Assembly (NCBI GenBank): GCA_014323965.1
Contig: JACONB010000262.1
Coordinates: 1 to 7,567, forward strand
DNA from: Prochloron sp. SP5CPC1
Lineage (GTDB): Bacteria > Cyanobacteriota > Cyanobacteriia > Cyanobacteriales > Prochloraceae
Direction: 5' to 3'
DNA length: 7,567 nucleotides
Shown: positions 5,139-7,567 of the stretch, one piece after another
How the letters are laid out: each line of letters begins with the position of its first letter
How positions within the stretch are numbered: the stretch's first letter is position 1
Translations under genes and position numbers: made by a program
The notes under the pieces: generated by a model
What the model saw: only the letters and a program-made list of their open reading frames with translations
Database searches by the model: none
What the model was told of the DNA's origin: nothing

Positions 5139-6815
5139 TTGATAAAACTTACCAATCCAATTCACTTTCGCAATTTACGGGGCGATATCTTCGGCGGTAT
5201 CACGGCTGCGGTTATCGCTTTACCAATGGCTTTAACCTTCGGGGTTGCTTCTGGCGCTGGAGCTTCTACGGGTCTTTGGGGAGCAATTATAATCGGCTTT
5301 TTTGCCGCTTTGTTTGGAGGCACTCCAACCCTAATTTCCGAACCAACAGGTCCAATGACTGTGGTCATGACCGCAGTCATTACTAGTCTGACGGCTGCCA
5401 ATCCGGAGAATGGTTTAGCAATGGCATTTACCGTAGTCATGCTGGCTGGGGTTTTCCAAATTATTTTTGGGGTTTTGAAACTTGGTAAATACGTTACCCT
5501 GATGCCCTATACAGTTGTATCTGGCTTTATGTCTGGTATTGGCGTAATTCTGATTATCCTCCAGACTGCACCATTTTTAGGCCAAGCGCCTCCAGGAGGC
5601 GGGATAATTGGTACAGTGCAAAATCTGCCCCAATTGATAGCCAATATTAATCCCCTGGAAACTCTATTAGCTGGTTTAACTGTTGCTATTCTCTTTTTAT
5701 GTCCTCGCAAGTTAAAGAAATTGTTGCCTCCACAGCTACTGGCATTAATTGTGGGGACTTTGATTGCCACATTCTTCTTGGGTAATGAGCAGATCAGGAC
5801 TATTGGGGAAATTTCAGTTGGTTTACCGAGCTTACAAGTACCTACTTTTAGTGCCACTCAACTGCAAGTAATGTTAGCTGATGGTTTAGTGTTAGGAATG
5901 TTGGGCTGTATTGATGCTTTGCTCACTTCATTGGTAGCAGATAGTTTAACTCGTACTGAACACAACTCTGACAAAGAATTGATCGGTCAAGGTATCGGTA
6001 ATTTAGTTTCGGGTTTATTTGGCGGTATTGCTGGTGCTGGGGCAACTATGGGTACAGTGGTTAATATCCAAGCTGGGGGCAGGACTGCTCTATCTGGTTT
6101 GACTCGTGCCTTGGTTTTGCTAGTGGTAGTTTTAGGGTTCAGTCAGTACCTAACGGTTATTCCTAGCGCAGTTTTAGCTGGTATTGCTTTTAAAGTAGGT
6201 ATCAATATTGTTGACTGGGGTTTCCTCAAACGCGCTCACAAAATTTCCATCAAAGCAGCCCTAATTATGTACGGGGTGATCGCACTCACTGTTTTTGTTG
6301 ACTTAATTGTGGCGGTAGGAGTTGGGGTTTTTGTCGCTAACATTCTGACTATCGAACGTCTCTCTAGCCATCGTGCCGAAAAAGTTAAAGCCATTACTTA
6401 TGACGATGAAGAAATCGAGCTCAACCAAGAGGAGAAACAGTTATTAGAAATAGCTAACGGTCGCGTACTTCTTTTCTATCTAAGCGGTCCGATGATTTTC
6501 GGGGTAGCGAAAGCAATATCGCGCGAACACAATTTAATCAATGATTATCAGGCTTTGGTTTTAGATTTAACTGAAGTTCCCATCTTGGGTGTGACTTCTT
6601 CCTTGGCTTTAGAAAATGCCATAGAAGAAGCAGTGGAAAAAGGCCGTCAGGTATTCCTGGTTGGTTTACAAGGTCAAACCGAAAAACGGCTAAGAAAGAT
6701 GGGTGTAATGGAAAAAGTTCCCTCTCAAAATATCATCAGCGATCGCACTACTGCTCTCAGACAAGCAGTAAATTACGTTGAGGAACATTTTGATTTCAGT
6801 TCAATCATCCTTTAA
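5139..6815 (+). CDS. bicA: Na+-dependent bicarbonate transporter BicA (SulP family)
   Basis: The 558-residue protein closely follows known BicA proteins from beginning to end. It imports HCO3- with Na+ across the plasma membrane as part of the CO2-concentrating mechanism. The N-terminal ~400 residues are the SulP membrane domain, with LISEPTGPMTVVMTAV (65-80), GCIDALLTSLVADSLTRTEHNS (256-277) and GGIAGAGATMGTVVNIQAGGRTALSG (295-320). Thr70, Asp259, Thr263, Ala302 and Thr303 correspond, with a one-residue offset, to the Na+/HCO3- site residues I recall from the Synechocystis BicA structure. The C-terminal STAS domain (~440-558) begins GRVLLFYLSGPMIFG. The TTG start gives MIKLTNPIHFRNLRGD, aligning with the usual BicA N-terminus; the next in-frame Met is residue 30, inside the first membrane segment. 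The protein is complete and shows no damage. The truncated antiporter gene follows after 17 bp, so the two were probably one operon. Confidence 0.96.
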   Translation: MIKLTNPIHFRNLRGDIFGGITAAVIALPMALTFGVASGAGASTGLWGAIIIGFFAALFGGTPTLISEPTGPMTVVMTAVITSLTAANPENGLAMAFTVVMLAGVFQIIFGVLKLGKYVTLMPYTVVSGFMSGIGVILIILQTAPFLGQAPPGGGIIGTVQNLPQLIANINPLETLLAGLTVAILFLCPRKLKKLLPPQLLALIVGTLIATFFLGNEQIRTIGEISVGLPSLQVPTFSATQLQVMLADGLVLGMLGCIDALLTSLVADSLTRTEHNSDKELIGQGIGNLVSGLFGGIAGAGATMGTVVNIQAGGRTALSGLTRALVLLVVVLGFSQYLTVIPSAVLAGIAFKVGINIVDWGFLKRAHKISIKAALIMYGVIALTVFVDLIVAVGVGVFVANILTIERLSSHRAEKVKAITYDDEEIELNQEEKQLLEIANGRVLLFYLSGPMIFGVAKAISREHNLINDYQALVLDLTEVPILGVTSSLALENAIEEAVEKGRQVFLVGLQGQTEKRLRKMGVMEKVPSQNIISDRTTALRQAVNYVEEHFDFSSIIL

Positions 6816-6832
6816 TTCAGTTAAAAATAACC

Positions 6833-7444
6833 ATGATCCATTTAGAATCAATATTTCATAGCGGATTAGCTCCCAATTGTGTATTTTCTGATTCATTGTT
6901 AGCAACCGCACCTAATTCTGAAACCGCGCCGATGGTTTTAGCCGGAGTTTTGCTAAGTCTAGTCTTTATCTATCTGGCTAGCAAACTAGGAGGAGAACTT
7001 TCTAAATTAGTGGATTTACCTCCCGTATTAGGTGAATTAGTTGCTGGTGTAGTAGTTGGGGTTTCGGCATTGCATTTATTAGTTTTTCCTGAAACAGGCG
7101 CAGTTGCTAGTGATTCAGCGGTGATAACTATTTTGCAACAGATTGCTGGTTTAAATGCTGAAAATATTGGGGAAGTTTTTGCTGCTCAAAGCGAGGTTAT
7201 CTCTGTCTTAGCTGAAATAGGGGTAATCATACTCTTATTTGAAATCGGTTTAGAATCGGATTTAAGAGAATTACAAAAAGTGGGCACCAGAGCCGCTGTC
7301 GTAGCCGTCGTGGGTGTTGTCGCTCCTTTTGTCGCCGGTACGGTAGGACTGATATTAATCTTTGGGATGTCAACTATTCCTGCGGTATTTGCCGGGGCTG
7401 CCTTGACTGCTACCAGTATTGGGATTACCTCAAAGGTGCTTTGA
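6833..7444 (+). pseudogene. nhaS3: Na+/H+ antiporter (CPA2, NhaS3-like), truncated by insertion at its 3' side
   Basis: The frame encodes 203 residues of a monovalent cation:proton antiporter and then stops; relatives are about 460. Visible parts are a hydrophobic segment at 33-50, the DLPPVLGELVAGVVVG motif (61-76), EIGVIILLFEIGLESDLREL (128-147), and a last segment ending AGAALTATSIGITSKVL (187-203). In NhaS3/NapA-type proteins the next segment carries the ion-binding Asp-Asp pair, so the remaining fragment lacks the transport site. The final TGA (7442-7444) belongs to foreign sequence beginning near 7441, identified as an IS200/IS605 right end. The intact gene probably exported the Na+ brought in by BicA. 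It lies 17 bp after bicA, with no clear Shine-Dalgarno before the ATG. The 3' half may resume beyond the window on the far side of the element. The family call is strong; the NhaS3 subtype is less certain. Confidence 0.85.
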
Positions 7445-7537
7445 CACTCCCCCAGTTCCGCTACGCTAAAACCGGGGGATTCTTAGTTCAACGACCGGAT
7501 TTAACTACGCAGGATTGCTCCAACGTAGCCTTGAACC
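7441..7537 (-). ncRNA. Candidate omegaRNA (reRNA) scaffold at the element right end
   Basis: On the minus strand three nested or successive stems are visible. GTTCAA (7486-7491) pairs with TTGAAC (7531-7536). They enclose a hairpin made of CTACG/CGTAG (7505-7509, 7524-7528) and GGA/TCC (7512-7514, 7519-7521) with a four-base loop. The terminal hairpin follows at 7449-7478. In the terminal hairpin the minus-strand RNA forms an 11-bp stem using three G-U pairs, where the plus strand would have A-C mismatches, which points to the minus strand as the functional RNA. TnpB guide RNAs come from exactly this position, with the guide taken from the flanking DNA. The 5' end is not defined and may lie beyond the window. 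Confidence 0.55.
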
Positions 7538-7567
7538 CTGCTCTCCCCAAGCGTATAAGTTTCGGCG
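7505..7567 (-). CDS. tnpB: Possible C-terminal tail of tnpB (RNA-guided endonuclease), partial
   Basis: One minus-strand frame entering from the right edge reads RRNLYAWGEQGSRLRWSNPA and then TAG at 7505-7507. An (A/Y)AWGE-like stretch near the end resembles the variable C-terminal tails of cyanobacterial TnpB proteins as I remember them. A tnpB 3' end is expected at this distance from the right end, overlapping the guide-RNA scaffold. Only 20 codons are visible, no catalytic or zinc-finger residue is included, and the two other frames also stay open for 20 or more codons, so the frame choice is tentative. Confidence 0.3.
   Translation of the reverse strand, partial: RRNLYAWGEQGSRLRWSNPA

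Larger units (their letters stand above)
7441..7567 (-). mobile_element. Right end of an IS200/IS605-type (TnpB) element, antisense to the antiporter, incomplete
   Basis: From 7441 the sequence no longer fits the antiporter. On the minus strand it ends ...GAATCCCCC, loop, GGGGGAGTGTCAA, the terminal hairpin and tail I recognise from right ends of cyanobacterial tnpB-carrying elements. The hairpin arms are at 7449-7459 and 7468-7478. The element therefore points right to left, with its right end against the antiporter and the rest beyond base 7567. The boundary is uncertain by a few bases around 7440-7442. The left end, and any tnpA or tnpB body, are outside the window, so I cannot say whether it is autonomous. 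Confidence 0.8.

Noticed and set aside
5162..5857. Minus-strand open frames 5162-5440 and 5507-5857
   Set aside because: They are antisense shadows of bicA, whose reading frame is conserved throughout.

Overview
The window looks like a cyanobacterial chromosome segment, probably from a filamentous or otherwise repeat-rich lineage. Three copies of the HIP1 octamer GCGATCGC (1755-1762, 2340-2347, 6739-6746), a BicA-type bicarbonate transporter, a cyanobacterial nucleotidyltransferase/phosphomutase fusion and a cobalamin gene all point that way. No rRNA, tRNA or CRISPR array is visible.

Layout. 1-1456 (minus) is the N-terminal 485 codons of a large sugar-phosphate nucleotidyltransferase with a left-handed beta-helix and the start of a phosphomutase-like domain; it runs off the left edge. 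A 46-bp AT-rich spacer separates it from the divergent cobK (1503-2282, precorrin-6A reductase) and a small DUF2470 protein (2312-2596). Two membrane metalloproteases follow on the minus strand: a site-2-protease homologue with two CBS domains (2606-3712) and an M50B-like protease (3888-4643). A 495-bp divergent intergenic region (4644-5138) carries a promoter for the M50B gene, an octamer repeat able to form a G-quadruplex, a structured stretch bounded by a perfect 12-bp inverted repeat, and the leader of bicA. bicA (5139-6815, TTG start) is followed after 17 bp by a Na+/H+ antiporter gene.

The antiporter reading frame stops after 203 codons, at a sequence I read as the right end of an IS200/IS605-type (TnpB) element in antisense orientation. 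It shows the terminal hairpin, upstream stems of an omegaRNA-like scaffold and possibly the last codons of tnpB. The break falls just before the position where this family carries its ion-binding Asp pair.

How the genes work together: BicA imports HCO3- with Na+, and the linked antiporter would export the Na+, so the insertion probably breaks a functional pair in this strain. cobK and the DUF2470 gene share a tetrapyrrole theme. The two proteases are paralogous in fold but belong to different subfamilies. The strongest leads are the antiporter disruption with its candidate guide RNA, the apparently dead phosphomutase loop in the first gene, and the structured region upstream of bicA.
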